DNA of 64,000 nt from JBGLNJ01 sp034434835 (GTDB taxonomy: Bacteria; Chloroflexota; Anaerolineae; Fen-1058), in contig DAOTXX010000019.1 of assembly GCA_034434835.1 (NCBI GenBank), positions 61,730 through 125,729 of the forward strand, read 5' to 3'. The notes beneath the pieces are model-generated. The model did not search any database and was not told the origin of the DNA. It was given only the letters and a program-made list of their open reading frames with translations. The first letter of the stretch is position 1. Each line of letters begins with the position of its first letter. This document shows positions 19,365-28,226 of the stretch, piece after piece. A program made the position numbers and the translations under genes.

Positions 19365-20861
19365 ATGCCAAAGGCAACTCACCAACCGACGGTGGAAGAG
19401 TTAAAAGCCAAAGCCAATCAGCCGATGATTGACGCGCTGAATCTCCACCCATTCTACAAGGGCAAGATCGAAACGACGCTCAAGTGCGCCGTGCGCAACT
19501 TTGACGATTTCGCCATCTGGTACACCCCTGGCGTCTCCAGGCCCTGCCTGGACATCCGCGATCACCCCGAGCGCGTGTACGACCACACCAACAAATGGAA
19601 CACGGTCGCCGTCGTCTCCGATGGCACGCGCGTGCTGGGCATGGGCGACATTGGCCCCAAGGCCGGCATGCCGGTCATGGAGGGCAAATCGCTGCTCTAC
19701 AAGTACCTGGGCGGCGTGGATGGTTTTCCGCTGATGGTGGATAGCAAAGACCCCGAAGACATTATCCGGGTCGTCAAGCTCTTGCAGCCGGGGCTGGGCG
19801 GCGTGAACCTGGAGGACATTGCGCAGCCCAAGTGCTTTTACGTGCTCGACACCCTGCGCGCCGAGTGCGAGATCCCGGTCTGGCACGATGACCAGCAAGG
19901 CACCGCGTGCGTTACGCTGGCGGGTCTCATCAACGCGCTCAAGGTCGTCGGCAAAAAGATTGACGAGGTCAAGATCGCGTTCATTGGCGCAGGCGCGGCC
20001 AACGTCGCCATCACCCGCCTGGTCTTTGCCTACGGTGCGACCCCGGCGCTGTGCACGATGGTGGACAGCAAAGGCATCCTGCACAAGGGCCGCGCCGACA
20101 TCGAGGCGCGCAAGTCCGAGTTTGTGGACAAGTGGAAGCTGTGCAACATCACGAACGCCGAAGGTCGCACGGGTGGCATCGCCGAGGCGCTCGTCGGTGC
20201 GGATGTGTGCATTGCGCTCTCCAAGCCTGGGCCGGACACGATCCAGAAGGAATGGGTCGCCAAGATGGCCCCCCACTCCATCGTGTTTGCCTGCGCCAAC
20301 CCCATCCCAGAAATGTGGCCATGGGACGCTCAAGAAGCCGGCGTGGCCGTCTTTGCCACAGGCCGCAGCGACTTTCCGAACCAGGTCAATAACAGTCTGG
20401 GCTTTCCGGGCATCTTTCGCGGCACGCTCGACGTGCGCGCCAGGACGATCACCGACGAGATGTGCATCGCGGCTGCGGAAGAACTGGCCAGGCTGGCGGA
20501 AGAGCAAGGGCTTGACGAAGAGTACATCATGCCGACGATGGACGACGTGGACGTCTTTCCGCGCGAAGCGGCGGCGGTAGCCATGAAGGCCATCGAGCAA
20601 GGCGTGGCCGGGATCACCGATCTGACCTACGAGCAGGAATACAAGTACGCCAAAGCTTTGATCGATCGCGCGCGGGGGATGGTGCAGGATGCCATGGCCT
20701 TTGGTTACATCCAGATGCCCAAGGGCAGCCTGACGCCCAAGCCGACCCGGCAGGCCATCAAAGCTATCGCCAAGGCGACCCCAAAGCCCGCTGCCAAGGC
20801 GACCCAGAAGGCGCCCAAGCGCACCGCCAGGAAAGCGACCAAAAAGCCTGCTCGCAAGTGA
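19365..20861 (+). CDS. Malic enzyme (NAD(P)-dependent, decarboxylating) with Lys-rich tail
   Basis: Converts malate to pyruvate and CO2 (or the reverse). FAIWYTPGVSRPCLDIRD, GMGDIGPKAGMPVMEGKSLLYK and EIPVWHDDQQGTACVTLAGL are the malic domain with substrate and metal residues; IAFIGAGAANVAITRL is the Rossmann NAD(P) site; PNQVNNSLGFPGIFRG is conserved near the end of the domain. The last ~50 residues, after MPKGSLTPKPTRQ, are a Lys/Ala/Pro/Thr-rich histone-H1-like tail not needed for catalysis. TCAAAGGAGAATCGT precedes the ATG. Sits inside the acetyl-CoA cluster, linking pyruvate and C4 acids to acetyl-CoA. Confidence 0.95.
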   Translation: MPKATHQPTVEELKAKANQPMIDALNLHPFYKGKIETTLKCAVRNFDDFAIWYTPGVSRPCLDIRDHPERVYDHTNKWNTVAVVSDGTRVLGMGDIGPKAGMPVMEGKSLLYKYLGGVDGFPLMVDSKDPEDIIRVVKLLQPGLGGVNLEDIAQPKCFYVLDTLRAECEIPVWHDDQQGTACVTLAGLINALKVVGKKIDEVKIAFIGAGAANVAITRLVFAYGATPALCTMVDSKGILHKGRADIEARKSEFVDKWKLCNITNAEGRTGGIAEALVGADVCIALSKPGPDTIQKEWVAKMAPHSIVFACANPIPEMWPWDAQEAGVAVFATGRSDFPNQVNNSLGFPGIFRGTLDVRARTITDEMCIAAAEELARLAEEQGLDEEYIMPTMDDVDVFPREAAAVAMKAIEQGVAGITDLTYEQEYKYAKALIDRARGMVQDAMAFGYIQMPKGSLTPKPTRQAIKAIAKATPKPAAKATQKAPKRTARKATKKPARK

Positions 20862-20902
20862 TTCGCTTGATCATTGACCATTGAGAATTGGGAGGAGCAA
20901 CT

Positions 20903-21808
20903 ATGTACGATTTGATTATCCTGGGAGGAGGGCCGGCAGGCTTGACAGCAGCCGTGTACTCGATCCGCAAGCGGCTCGACATTCTGCTCGTCTCGCCCGA
21001 CCTGGGCGGCAAGACCGGGATGCACCTGCACTTGCCGGACAACCTGGAACGCTTCCAGGTCATCACGGGTGACGAGGTGGTGTCCCGCTTCAAGAGCCAG
21101 ATCGAATATCTCGAATTTGCTCGCAAGCTGGAGCACGGCCAAAAGGTCGAGGCGATCGAAGGCGGCTTTCGCGTGGCGACCAAGGAAGGCAACCAGTACG
21201 AAGCCCGGGCCGTCATCGTCGCCACCGGCGCGCAACCGGTCAAGCTCAACGTTCCGGGGGAAAGCAAGTATCGCCTGCGCGGGCTGGCCTATAGCGCCGT
21301 CTCGTACGCGCCGCTGTTCATTGACCGGACCACAGCGGTCGTGGGCGCCAGCGACCTGGGCCTGCGCAGCGCGCTAGAGCTAGCACAGATCGCGCGCCAG
21401 GTGTACCTGATCGTGCCCTCGCTGAGCGTACTCGACAATGCTATGGGCAAAAAGATCAAGGCGTCCAAGAACGTCACCGTGCTCGACGGCTACAGCGTCA
21501 AAGAGATCAAGGGCGAAGAGACCTATGCTCGCAGCGTGGTGGTCACCAAAGGCGGCGAGGAAAAAGAGCTGCCGGTGGACGTGACGTTCGTCGAGCTAGA
21601 CTTGATCCCCAACTCGGATCCGGTCGCCGGGCTGGTCAAGCTCAACGACAAGAAGCAGATCGTCGTGGACAGCAACAACCGCACCAGCCGACCGGGCATC
21701 TTTGCCGCAGGCGACGTGACAGATGTCTATGCCGAGCAAGTGCTCATCTGCATCGGCGAAGGCGCCAAAGCCGCGCTGTCGGCTTACGAATATCTGCTGT
21801 CGCTCTAG
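20903..21808 (+). CDS. Thioredoxin-reductase-like flavoprotein without redox CxxC
   Basis: 302 aa from the ATG at 20903, which has TTGGGAGGAGC upstream. FAD site LIILGGGPAGLTAAVYS at residues 4-20, ATGAQP at 108-113, the second Rossmann motif VVGASDLGLRSALELA at 147-162, and GIFAAGDVTDVYAEQVLICIGEGAKAA. Where thioredoxin reductases have CxTCDG this protein reads VSYAPLF (about 133-139), and its only Cys is near the C-terminus. It therefore cannot reduce thioredoxin by the usual mechanism. Ferredoxin/flavodoxin:NAD(P) oxidoreductase activity is a plausible alternative, which would fit the redox demands of the pathway. Confidence 0.85.
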   Translation: MYDLIILGGGPAGLTAAVYSIRKRLDILLVSPDLGGKTGMHLHLPDNLERFQVITGDEVVSRFKSQIEYLEFARKLEHGQKVEAIEGGFRVATKEGNQYEARAVIVATGAQPVKLNVPGESKYRLRGLAYSAVSYAPLFIDRTTAVVGASDLGLRSALELAQIARQVYLIVPSLSVLDNAMGKKIKASKNVTVLDGYSVKEIKGEETYARSVVVTKGGEEKELPVDVTFVELDLIPNSDPVAGLVKLNDKKQIVVDSNNRTSRPGIFAAGDVTDVYAEQVLICIGEGAKAALSAYEYLLSL

Positions 21809-21896
21809 AATCTCCCTTTCCCTCCCCCGGCTTCCTTCCTTTCCCAATGTTGGGAGAGGAAGGGAGTCAGGGGGGATGAGGGCGGGAGGAGGGGAC

Positions 21897-22193
21897 GTGA
21901 AGCGTTTCGGTTTGCGTCAGGCGTTCGGCGGGGAGGGGAACCCGTCGCAAGAAGGCCTCGCCGTGGAAGGCACCGGGCTGGACGCGGTCGAGATCGGGAT
22001 CACTGGCGGCTGCATCACGCTGTTGGTCCCGGCCGATCTGCCCGATAGCGCCGTGGCCCGCCTGGATCGAATGACGCGCTTTGTCCGGTGGGAGATGGAC
22101 CTGGAGGACGGCTCGACGATGATCGTCACCCTGCCCGCCGGCGCCGAAGACCTGGATGTCACGATCACCAGACCCGGCGAAGGCCGGGGGTGA
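21897..22193 (+). CDS. Small protein of unknown function
   Basis: GTG start at 21897 with GGGAGGAGGGG 3-7 bases upstream (an ATG at 21876 is possible). 98 aa. GLDAVEIGITGGCITLLVPADLPDSAVARLDRM and FVRWEMDLEDGSTMIVTLPAGAEDLDVTI suggest a small alpha/beta domain. No family recognised. Lies between the flavoprotein and folD. Confidence 0.55.
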   Translation: MKRFGLRQAFGGEGNPSQEGLAVEGTGLDAVEIGITGGCITLLVPADLPDSAVARLDRMTRFVRWEMDLEDGSTMIVTLPAGAEDLDVTITRPGEGRG

Positions 22194-22420
22194 TGGCTGA
22201 TTTTTGATTGCTGGTAACTATTCAGGCTCTTTGCCACGAATTACACGAATTGCACGAACTTGAATCTTTTCGTGGTCATTCGTGAAACCTGTCCTCGCGC
22301 AGGCGGGGATTCGTGGCTGAAAACCGAATAAGCTGAACAGCTACGATTTCTGATTGTAGATGGCTGGAGCGGCTGTTCAATCAGCCATCAGCCACCTGCA
22401 ATCCGCCATTGGAGACTGCC
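22194..22420. repeat. Intergenic region with short-period repeat words before folD
   Basis: No gene is seen. It contains ACGAATTACACGAATTGCACGAA, a match to a common low-complexity intergenic word, and related GATGGCTG...CAGCCATCAGCCACC inverted elements (22193-22200 with 22381-22394). The ribosome site GGAGACTGCC of folD lies at its end. Confidence 0.5.
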
Positions 22421-23335
22421 ATGACTGCTACCATCATTGACGGCAATGCAGTTGCTGCGGCCATCCGCAACGAAGTCAAAGCCCAAGTCGCACAACTGCG
22501 CGAAAAAGGACTCGTGCCGGGCCTGGCGACTGTGATCGTGGGCGCCCGACCAGATAGCGTCAGCTACGTCACGTCCAAACGGCGGACGTGCGAGGAGCTG
22601 GGCATTGCGTCCATCGGGCACGAGCTGCCAGAGAATGTCTCGCAAGATGAACTGCTCGCCCTCATCAAGCGATTGGGCGAGGACCCCAAGGTGCACGGCA
22701 TCCTGGTGCAATTGCCGCTGCCCAAGCACATCAACGAAGAGACTATCCTCAACGCCGTGCCGATTGACAAGGACGTGGACGGCTTTCACCCGGTCAACGT
22801 GGGCAAGCTGGGTATGAAGGGCCGCGAGCCGCTCTTTGCGCCCTGCACGCCTTCGGGCGTCATCGAGCTGCTCGACCGGGTGGGCTGCAAGATCGCCGGG
22901 AGCCGCGCGGTGGTGCTGGGGCGCAGCAACATCGTCGGGCTGCCCGTATCGCTGTTGCTGCTGGGCCGCGACGCGACGGTGACGATCTGCCACAGCAAGA
23001 CGCAAAACATCGCCGGGGTCACGCGCCAGGCCGATATTTTGGTCGCCGCAATCGGCCGGGCCAAATTCGTGACCGCCGACATGGTCAAGCCGGGCGCGTA
23101 CGTGATTGACGTGGGCGTGAACGCCATCCCGGTGCTGAACCCGGACGGCACGCCGGCGATCAGCGAAAAGACGGGCAAGCCCAAGACCAGGCTCGTGGGC
23201 GACGTGGACTTTGACGCGGTCAAAGAGATCGCGACGGCGATCACGCCCGTGCCGGGCGGCGTTGGCCCGATGACGATCGCGATGCTGATGAAGAACACGC
23301 TGCGCGGCGCCATGCACGCGTTTGGGCTATTGTGA
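22421..23335 (+). CDS. folD: Methylene-THF dehydrogenase / methenyl-THF cyclohydrolase
   Basis: Interconverts 10-formyl-, methenyl- and methylene-THF, continuing the methyl branch after Fhs. 304 aa. SVSYVTSKRRTCEELGI holds the catalytic Tyr-x3-Lys; VHGILVQLPLPKHI, DKDVDGFHPVNVGKL, PCTPSGVIELL, VVLGRSNIVGLPVSLLLL (NADP site) and the C-terminal TPVPGGVGPMTIAMLMKNT are all family signatures. An intrinsic terminator follows at 23384, so folD appears to close the acetyl-CoA cluster. Confidence 0.97.
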   Translation: MTATIIDGNAVAAAIRNEVKAQVAQLREKGLVPGLATVIVGARPDSVSYVTSKRRTCEELGIASIGHELPENVSQDELLALIKRLGEDPKVHGILVQLPLPKHINEETILNAVPIDKDVDGFHPVNVGKLGMKGREPLFAPCTPSGVIELLDRVGCKIAGSRAVVLGRSNIVGLPVSLLLLGRDATVTICHSKTQNIAGVTRQADILVAAIGRAKFVTADMVKPGAYVIDVGVNAIPVLNPDGTPAISEKTGKPKTRLVGDVDFDAVKEIATAITPVPGGVGPMTIAMLMKNTLRGAMHAFGLL

Positions 23336-23383
23336 TTTTGGATTTTCGATTGCGGATTACGCAACAGCAACGCCTCTGCTCAG

Positions 23384-23421
23384 GCCCCCGGTGTCTCTTG
23401 GATGCCGGGGGCTTTGACATT
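23384..23421 (+). terminator. Intrinsic terminator after folD
   Basis: GCCCCCGG (23384-23391) pairs with CCGGGGGC (23405-23412) and is followed by TTTGACATTT. It marks the likely end of the Wood-Ljungdahl transcription unit. Confidence 0.7.
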
Positions 23422-23450
23422 TGCTTCCAGGTGACATACAATTCAAACGG

Positions 23451-23476
23451 GCGTGACCAAAATCAGTTGGTCACAC
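23451..23476. repeat. Left copy of an inverted repeat flanking the TA-hsdR segment
   Basis: GTGACCAAAATCAGTTGGTCAC is a small palindrome. Its reverse complement is found, with few changes, at 27611-27634 just after hsdR, so the two copies bracket the toxin-antitoxin pair and hsdR. Confidence 0.55.
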
Positions 23477-23497
23477 TGTAGGGGGAAGGCCCATGGG

Positions 23498-23584
23498 TGT
23501 CAACTTGAGGCTGGAGTGCAGGCTTCAGCCTGCATAAAACGCGGCCTGAAGGCCGCACTCCGGGGCTAAAGTTTACACCAATGG
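23498..23584. repeat. 87-bp MITE-like palindromic repeat, copy A
   Basis: 85 of 87 bases are identical to 62208-62294. The outer ends, GGTGTCAACTTGAG and CTAAAGTTTACACC, are inverted repeats (12 of 14). Inner stems include AGGCTTCAGCCT and the palindrome GCGGCCTGAAGGCCGC, with GGAGTGC/GCACTCC arms. No coding capacity. Relatives with the same GGCTTCAGCC/GGCTAAAG words are at 53605-53691 and 62371-62442. Confidence 0.9.
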
Positions 23585-23714
23585 GGCAAGGCCTATCTCC
23601 CTCTTTAGGGGGTGCGCCCGCCCCATGCAGGGGATGATCCGAACGACCACCTGGCCGAGCGGTCGGCGCAGCAGATTTTTCAGGATGCCAGGAGGAAGAG
23701 CGAGGAGATGACCG

Positions 23715-23921
23715 ATGGTGATAAGCATCAAAGAACGCTACGTAGTGGATGAGAATGGCTCTCGCGTCGGTGTGCTATTAGGCATAGACGATTACCGACG
23801 GTTGCTTGAAGAGCTAGAAGAACTAGAATCCATTCGCGCTTACGACGCGGCGAAAGCGTCCAAGGATGAGGTGATTCCTTTTGAGCAAGCGGTTGCAGAA
23901 ATCGAGCACGCGCACTCATGA
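23715..23921 (+). CDS. Antitoxin, Phd/YefM-like
   Basis: 68 aa. ERYVVDENGSRVGVLLGIDDYRRLLEELEELESI resembles Phd/YefM-family antitoxin N-termini (DNA-binding beta-alpha part), followed by an acidic C-terminal helix that would cover the toxin. GGAAGAGCGAGGAG lies upstream. ATGA overlap with the downstream RelE-type toxin shows translational coupling. Likely autoregulates its operon, as usual in the family. Confidence 0.85.
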   Translation: MVISIKERYVVDENGSRVGVLLGIDDYRRLLEELEELESIRAYDAAKASKDEVIPFEQAVAEIEHAHS

Positions 23922-24172
23922 GTTACACTGTTTTGATTCTGCGAGGGGCTCAGAAGGAATTGGCCCAACTGCCTGGCGAAACTTTTGAGCGCGTACGGGA
24001 TGCGATTCGCGCGCTCGGCCCAAATCCTCGGCCACCGGGTTGCCTCAAATTGGCAGGGCGCGAGGGTTGGCGCATTCGGGTGAGCGACTATCGTGTAATC
24101 TACGAGATTGATGACCAGCAGCGCACTGTAACCGTTCTGCATGTTGGTCATAGGCGCGATGTCTACCGTTGA
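23918..24172 (+). CDS. RelE/ParE-superfamily toxin
   Basis: 84 aa. YTVLILRGAQKELAQLP, PRPPGCLKLAGREGWRIRVSDYRVIYEID and VLHVGHRRDVYR are the classic RelE fold pattern, with the basic C-terminal residues (His-Arg-Arg, Tyr) used for mRNA cleavage in RelE homologues. Directly coupled to the antitoxin. Sits at the edge of the restriction region. Confidence 0.93.
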   Translation: MSYTVLILRGAQKELAQLPGETFERVRDAIRALGPNPRPPGCLKLAGREGWRIRVSDYRVIYEIDDQQRTVTVLHVGHRRDVYR

Positions 24173-24762
24173 TTGCCCAGCGGCTTCGCCAAACGCACGC
24201 ACGCGACTTTTTGGCGCAGTTTTAGGACGAATGCTGGGCGTGGGAGCCGCCCCAGCCTTTTGAGAAGATACCGGCGCAGCCAAGTTTCATTTTGTCATTG
24301 CGAGGCCGAAGGCCGAAGCAATCTCCAGCGAGCGCAAGAGATGGCTTCGCGCCCTTCGGGCGCTGCTCAGAAACTTGCGCTCGTCCTTCCGCAGGGACGA
24401 CCGGCGATGAATCGCCGGTCTACACAGCGGCGCTGGCTAAAGCCAGTTGAGCCAGTTTCATCGGGCGCTGCTCCCTTCCCTGCGTGCGGGGGAGGGCCGG
24501 GGTGGGGGTATAGCGCGGCGAATTCATCGCCGCGCAAGCGTGCCCAGCCCAAGTTTCTGTCATTCAACATGCCCGCCAACGGGCATGAGGTTCTCGCAAT
24601 GACAGTGTACGACGGCCAATTGCTTGCAGACGGAAAAGTTTATGACTGTTGACAGTATAGACATGAGCGTTCACGTGACATCATCGGGGCAACCACCAGC
24701 CCATGCGGGCCACAAGCTGCCCCTGCAAGGGGCTGCGGTCGCCCCCCGCAGAGCCATCACCA
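24173..24762. repeat. Gene-free composite repeat region between the TA pair and hsdR
   Basis: An element of about 310 bp is bounded by GTCATTGCGAG (24294-24304) and its inverse CTCGCAATGAC (24593-24603). Inside are several hairpins: CCGGCGAT-GA-ATCGCCGG, CTGGCTAAAGCCAG, GCGCGGCGA-ATTCA-TCGCCGCGC and GCCCGCCAACGGGC. From 24688 a different repeat begins (CTGCCCCTGCAAGGGGCTGCGG). An open frame here (24173-24652) has no protein-like features. Confidence 0.75.
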
Positions 24763-27504
24763 ATGGATACCCCAGAGGCCCGCGCTCGAAAAAACATTGA
24801 CGACCTGCTGAACGCCTGTGGCTGGACGGTGCAAAGCCGCGACCAGATGAACCTGGGCGCAGCGCGCGGCGTGGCTGTGCGCGAGTTTCCCCTGCGGGCC
24901 GGCTATGCCGATTACGCGCTCTTTGTGGATCGGCGCATCCTCGGCGCGGTCGAGGCTAAAGCCGAAGGCACGCCGCTGAGCGGCGTCGAGCCGCAGACGG
25001 AGAAATACAGCGTGGGCCTGCCGGCCATTCCTCCGGCGTGGCATTCGCCGCTGCCGTTCCTGTATGAAAGCACCGGCGTCGAGACGTTCTTTACCAACGC
25101 GCTCGACCCTGACCCGCGCAGCCGCCGCGTGTTTGCCCTTCACCGACCCGAGACGCTGGCCGACTGGGCCATGCAGCCGACGACGCTGCGCGCCCGATTG
25201 CGCCACATGCCTCCGCTGATCACCACCGGACTGTGGGACGCGCAGATCGAAGCCGTGACCAACCTGGAGTGTTCGTTTGCCGAAAATCGCCCGCGCGCGC
25301 TCATCCAGATGGCGACCGGCAGCGGCAAAACGTTCACGGCGGTCACGTTCGTCTACCGGCTGATCAAATTCGCGGGCGCGCGGCGTGTGCTGTTCCTGGT
25401 GGACCGCACGAACCTGGGCAAGCAGGCGCTCACCGAGTTCCAGCAATACGTCACGCCCGACGACGGGCGCAAGTTCACCGAGCTGTACAACGTCCAGCGT
25501 CTATCGAGCAACATGCTCGACCCGGTGTGCAAGGTCGTCATCACCACCATCCAGCGTTTGTATTCGATCCTCAGCGGCGAGCCGGAATACGACGCCGAGC
25601 TGGAAGAGCCATCCATGTTCGAGGTGGGCGAGCTGTTCAAACAGCCCAGGCTCGTGCGCTACAACCCTGCGCTGCCCATCGAGTATTTCGATTTCATCAT
25701 CACCGACGAATGTCACCGCTCGATCTATCACCTGTGGCGGCAGGTGCTCGAATACTTTGACGCTTTTCTCATCGGGCTGACGGCCACGCCTTCCAAGCAG
25801 ACGTTCGGCTTTTTCAACCAGAACCTGGTGATGGAATACCCGCGCGAGCGCGCGGTCGCCGATGGCGTGAACGTGGACGGGCAGGTCTATCGCATCCGCA
25901 CCGAGATCACCGAGCGCGGCAGCACCGTCGAGGCGGGCCATTGGGTGGACCGGCGCGATAAGCAGACGCGCGCCGTGCGCTGGGAACAGCTCGACGAGGA
26001 CCTGAGCTACGACGCCGGCCAGCTCGACCGCGACGTGGTTGCGGAAAGCCAGATTCGCACCGTCGTCCGCACGTTCCGCGATAAACTCTTGACCGAGATT
26101 TTTCCGGGCCGCACCGAGGTGCCCAAGACGCTCATCTTTGCCAAAGACGACAGCCACGCCGAAGACATTGTGCGCATCGTGCGTGAAGAGTTTGCGCGCG
26201 GCAATGACTTTTGCCAAAAGATCACCTACCGCGTGACCGGCGTCAAGCCGGACGATTTGATCGCCGCGTTCCGCAACTCGTTCAACCCGCGCATCGCCGT
26301 GACGGTGGACATGATCGCCGCCGGCACGGACATCAAGCCGATCGAGATCGTCATGTTCATGCGCGCGGTCAAGTCGCGCAGCTATTTCGAGCAGATGCTC
26401 GGACGCGGCACGCGCGTCATCCACCCGACGGATTTGCAGGCCGTCACGCCGGACGCGCGCCACAAGACGCATTTTGTGATCGTGGACGCCGTGGGCGTGG
26501 TCGAGCAGGAGAAATTCGACACGCAGACGCTCGAACGCAAGCGGTCGGTGCCGTTCGACAAATTGCTGGAAGCCGTCGCGCTGGGCGAGCGCGATCCCGA
26601 GACGTTGTCTTCGCTGGCGGGTCGGCTGGCTCGATTGGAACGGACGCTGACGCCGCAGGACGTGTTCGACATCAAAGCCGCGAGCGGCAACCGCACCTTG
26701 CGCGATCTGGCCAACGCGATCCTGGACGCCATTGACCCCGATGTAGGGGCGACCACCTGCCCCCGCACGGGGGTTGCGGTTGCCCCCGATGCGGTCGCCC
26801 CCAGTCCGGTGGAACAGGCCGTCGCGCCGTTCGACAATCCGCAATTGCGCAACTGCCTCATTGCGATTCAACAGCGCAACGAGCAGACGATTGACCGCGT
26901 GAGCGTGGACCGCGTGCGCGAGGCGGGATTCAGCCAGGCCGATACCGACCGCGCCCGCGCGACGGTCGAATCGTTTCAGAAATTTATCGCCGGGCACCGC
27001 GACGAGATCACCGCGCTGCAAATCATCTACGGCCAGCCGTATGCCCAACGTCGTCTGACGTTCCAGCAGGTCAAGGAGCTGGCTGAGCGACTGCAACGGC
27101 CACCGCAGGCGTGGAGCACCGAATCGCTCTGGTTGGCCTATGCCCAACTGGAAAGGGACAAGGTGCGCGGCGTGGGCGCGCGACGCGTGCTGACGGACGT
27201 CGTCTCGCTCGTGCGGCACGCGGTGCAACTGGACGACGAGCTGATCCCGTACCCTGAGCGGGTGCGCGCGCGGTACGCCGAATGGCTGGCGACCCAAGAG
27301 GCCGGCGGACGCCGCTTTACGGCGGAGCAGCGCTGGTGGCTGGATAAAATCGCCGAGCACATTGGCGTGAACGTGAGCATCGCGCCGGACGACTTTGACT
27401 TGGGTGAGTTTTTCAACAAGGGCGGGCGGATTGCGGCGGCGCGCGTGTTCGGCCAGGATTTGCCCACGCTGTTGGAGGAATTGAATACGGCGTTGGGTGC
27501 GTAG
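24763..27504 (+). CDS. hsdR: Type I restriction enzyme R subunit (HsdR)
   Basis: DNA translocase and endonuclease of the Type I system. The start at 24763 is preferred because the upstream in-frame segment is repeat-derived. Nuclease domain: Asp50, Glu64, Lys66 (PD-(D/E)xK in YADYALFVDRRILGAVEAKAEG-type context). SF2 helicase: MATGSGKT (183-190), DECHR (315-319), LTATPSK, and helicase C part AGTDIKPIEIVMFMRAVKSRS with MLGRGTR. C-terminal EcoEI-type domain contacts M/S. Bases 26739-26813 carry a repeat-like GGGGCGACC/GGTCGCCCCC segment read in frame as a linker before the C-terminal domain. Confidence 0.95.
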   Translation: MDTPEARARKNIDDLLNACGWTVQSRDQMNLGAARGVAVREFPLRAGYADYALFVDRRILGAVEAKAEGTPLSGVEPQTEKYSVGLPAIPPAWHSPLPFLYESTGVETFFTNALDPDPRSRRVFALHRPETLADWAMQPTTLRARLRHMPPLITTGLWDAQIEAVTNLECSFAENRPRALIQMATGSGKTFTAVTFVYRLIKFAGARRVLFLVDRTNLGKQALTEFQQYVTPDDGRKFTELYNVQRLSSNMLDPVCKVVITTIQRLYSILSGEPEYDAELEEPSMFEVGELFKQPRLVRYNPALPIEYFDFIITDECHRSIYHLWRQVLEYFDAFLIGLTATPSKQTFGFFNQNLVMEYPRERAVADGVNVDGQVYRIRTEITERGSTVEAGHWVDRRDKQTRAVRWEQLDEDLSYDAGQLDRDVVAESQIRTVVRTFRDKLLTEIFPGRTEVPKTLIFAKDDSHAEDIVRIVREEFARGNDFCQKITYRVTGVKPDDLIAAFRNSFNPRIAVTVDMIAAGTDIKPIEIVMFMRAVKSRSYFEQMLGRGTRVIHPTDLQAVTPDARHKTHFVIVDAVGVVEQEKFDTQTLERKRSVPFDKLLEAVALGERDPETLSSLAGRLARLERTLTPQDVFDIKAASGNRTLRDLANAILDAIDPDVGATTCPRTGVAVAPDAVAPSPVEQAVAPFDNPQLRNCLIAIQQRNEQTIDRVSVDRVREAGFSQADTDRARATVESFQKFIAGHRDEITALQIIYGQPYAQRRLTFQQVKELAERLQRPPQAWSTESLWLAYAQLERDKVRGVGARRVLTDVVSLVRHAVQLDDELIPYPERVRARYAEWLATQEAGGRRFTAEQRWWLDKIAEHIGVNVSIAPDDFDLGEFFNKGGRIAAARVFGQDLPTLLEELNTALGA

Positions 27505-27538
27505 AGCAATGCCTACTGATGAGGAGTTGAAAGGCGCG

Positions 27539-27634
27539 AAGCAATCCTCTTGCCATAGGATTGCTTCGTCGGCCCGCTTCGCGGGCCTCCTCGCAATGAC
27601 AGTGGCTCCCGCGACCAACTGATTTTGGTCACAC
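27539..27634. repeat. Composite repeat after hsdR, with right copy of the flanking inverted repeat
   Basis: GAAGCAATCC...GGATTGCTTC and GGCCCGCTTCGCGGGCC hairpins are followed by CTCGCAATGAC, the same end as the element at 24294-24603. Then GACCAACTGATTTTGGTCACA (27613-27633) is the inverse of the palindrome at 23451. Confidence 0.7.
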
Positions 27635-27695
27635 CCAAATCATTTCATATCGGACGTTTGTTCAGCAATCCGACATTCTCAAACCAGGAGCAACC

Positions 27696-28226
27696 ATGAC
27701 ACGCCAACCTATCTCATTCGACGAACTGCTGGTGAGGTCGCATTATCTGTGGAACACGCAGCGGCTGCTGCTGACGGCGGGCGATTTTGCAGCCGGCCGC
27801 TTTAACACGATGACGGTGGGCTGGGGCAGCCTGGGCACGATGTGGGGACGGCCCTTTGCCCAGGTGGTGGTGCGCCCCGTCCGCTACACGTTCCAGTTCA
27901 TGGAGCAGTACGAGACGTTCACCTTGAGCGTCTTGCCCGCCAGATTAGAACCAGCGTGGCAATTGCTGGGATCCAAGTCAGGCCGCGATGGGGACAAGAT
28001 CGCCGAGTCCGGGCTGACGCCGGTCGCCTCGACGCGCGTGGCCGCGCCCTGCTTTGCCGAAGCGGAACTCGTCATCGAGTGCCGCAAGATTTATTGGGAC
28101 GATTTTGCCCCGGAGCATTTTTTCGATCCGGCGATTGACCTGCACTATCCGAACAAGGATTATCACCGCGTTTATTTTGGCGAGATCGTGGCGATTCACG
28201 GCCAAGCGCAATACAAGAGCGCGTGA
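27696..28226 (+). CDS. Flavin reductase-like (FMN-binding) protein
   Basis: 176 aa. LLTAGDFAAGRFNTMTVGWGSLGTMWGRPFAQVVVRPVRYT contains the FMN-binding split-barrel pattern of flavin reductase/flavoredoxin proteins (N-T-M-T...G-x-PxxxV-V-RPxRYT). YHRVYFGEIVAIHG ends the barrel. Ribosome site CCAGGAGCAACC. It lies between hsdR and hsdS, which is an odd place for a flavoprotein. Possibly a passenger gene; no link to restriction is known. Confidence 0.85.
   Translation: MTRQPISFDELLVRSHYLWNTQRLLLTAGDFAAGRFNTMTVGWGSLGTMWGRPFAQVVVRPVRYTFQFMEQYETFTLSVLPARLEPAWQLLGSKSGRDGDKIAESGLTPVASTRVAAPCFAEAELVIECRKIYWDDFAPEHFFDPAIDLHYPNKDYHRVYFGEIVAIHGQAQYKSA

Noticed and set aside
24173..24652. Possible 159-codon gene after the RelE toxin
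   Set aside because: It runs through palindromic repeats and gives a low-complexity, motif-free translation.
25501..27618. Long open frame of 705 codons on the minus strand opposite hsdR
   Set aside because: It mirrors the codon pattern of hsdR in GC-rich DNA; its translation is rich in Arg/His/Val with no motifs, while the + strand has all Type I R motifs.
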